A program made the position numbers and the translations under genes. The notes under the pieces are model-generated. The model searched no databases. It was not told where the DNA came from and saw only the letters and a program-made list of their open reading frames with translations. From contig JAFRBA010000285.1 in the NCBI GenBank assembly GCA_017405115.1, forward strand, positions 1 to 13,284: a stretch of 13,284 nt of DNA. The letters run 5' to 3'. Numbering within the stretch: position 1 is the stretch's first letter; the number at the start of each line of letters is the position of its first letter. Positions 12,948 to 13,284 of the stretch are shown here, piece after piece. The stretch comes from Kiritimatiellia bacterium. GTDB taxonomy: Bacteria; Verrucomicrobiota; Kiritimatiellia; RFP12; UBA1067.

Positions 12948-13284
12948 TTTGCCGGCGGCATCCGGACATCAATTTCAGCACCTCGGCGACGATGCGGCCG
13001 GCGACGGCGCGCTTCGTCATCATCGGGAGCGGCTGCACGCTGCCGTCCGGGAACACGAACGTCACGCGGTCGGTATCCGTTCCAAAGCCGCTGCCGCGCT
13101 CCGTGACGTCGTTGGCGACGATGAACGCGAGCCTCTTCTCGCGGCACTTCCGGCGGGCCTCGGCGACGGCGTCGCCCGTCTCCGCGGCGAATCCGACCAG
13201 CATCGGCCGAACGCCCGGCGGAAGGCGGGAGAGAGTCTTCAGGATGTCGGGGTTGCGCACAAGCCGCAGCGTGCCGCCCATGCG
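12940..13284 (-). CDS. coaBC: Phosphopantothenoylcysteine synthetase/decarboxylase, C-terminal end (5' part outside window)
   Basis: The 114 visible residues are the end of the CoaB half of the bifunctional coenzyme A enzyme. CoaB ligates cysteine to 4'-phosphopantothenate with CTP; the CoaC half then decarboxylates the product. Signature blocks are LVRNPDIL near the left edge, LVGFAAETGD, FIVANDV (the AND(V) motif that binds the phosphopantothenate part) and GFGTDTDRVTFV, followed by the helix KRAVAGRIVAEVLKL. The frame is open to the right edge, so the start and the whole CoaC domain are outside. The gene ends in TAA within the -10 box of the next promoter. A monofunctional CoaB cannot be excluded. 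Confidence 0.9.
   Translation of the reverse strand, partial: RMGGTLRLVRNPDILKTLSRLPPGVRPMLVGFAAETGDAVAEARRKCREKRLAFIVANDVTERGSGFGTDTDRVTFVFPDGSVQPLPMMTKRAVAGRIVAEVLKLMSGCRRQMV

Overview
The window is high-GC DNA, densely packed with genes and with very little non-coding sequence. It looks like the chromosome of a Gram-negative, probably anaerobic bacterium. Outer-membrane and periplasmic proteins are present (a small beta-barrel protein ending in Ser-Phe, a D,D-carboxypeptidase and an exported phosphatase). So are an Rnf-type membrane subunit (RnfE) and a HydG-type [FeFe]-hydrogenase maturase. The 76-residue CxxC/CxxC zinc ribbon and the zinc-ribbon/PTS fusion suggest the PVC group (Kiritimatiellota/Lentisphaerae-like), but that placement is an inference from gene style, not from a marker gene. 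No rRNA, tRNA or CRISPR array is visible.

Layout. Bases 1-2405 lie on the plus strand: the 3' end of a Pro/Ala-rich membrane protein, nagB, a small zinc-ribbon protein and a membrane-anchored DNA/RNA non-specific endonuclease. Everything from 2417 to the right edge is on the minus strand. Bases 6682 down to 2417 form a tight six-gene unit: rnfE, nrdR, a degenerate Gfo/Idh/MocA protein, a DtxR/MntR-type regulator, a zinc ribbon-PTS EIIA fusion and a D-Ala-D-Ala carboxypeptidase. The last five genes overlap or abut (ATGA, TGATG, TAGATG and TAGTG junctions), so they are probably translationally coupled. hydG (8267-6735) has its own promoter. Bases 10641 down to 8329 carry proA, a small beta-barrel protein and a short polyprenyl-phosphate sugar-phosphate transferase. 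Next comes a RAYT-like HUH transposase (11836-10853) with an unusual C-terminal extension. Its 3' end runs into a cluster of REP-like inverted and direct repeats. An exported HAD phosphatase and the 3' end of coaBC complete the window.

Regulation. Four minus-strand promoters share the extended -10 pattern TGnTATAATA, upstream of rnfE, hydG, proA and the HAD phosphatase. At rnfE and the phosphatase the -10 box ends only 6-7 bases before the start codon, which predicts leaderless mRNAs. At the phosphatase the stop codon of coaBC lies inside the -10 box. A perfect 12-base palindrome covers the -35 box of rnfE.

Most notable points. (1) The RAYT-like protein carries a long C-terminal domain that I suspect is SLOG/DprA-like, next to its own hairpin repeats. 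(2) HydG has Gly at the second Cys of its C-terminal cluster motif. (3) A zinc ribbon is fused to PTS EIIA. (4) The oxidoreductase-fold protein has lost the EKP Lys and the Asp/His pair. (5) The promoters are leaderless or overlap a stop codon. There is no gene-free stretch above 300 bases; the longest gap is 10642-10852, which holds the proA promoter and the repeat cluster.
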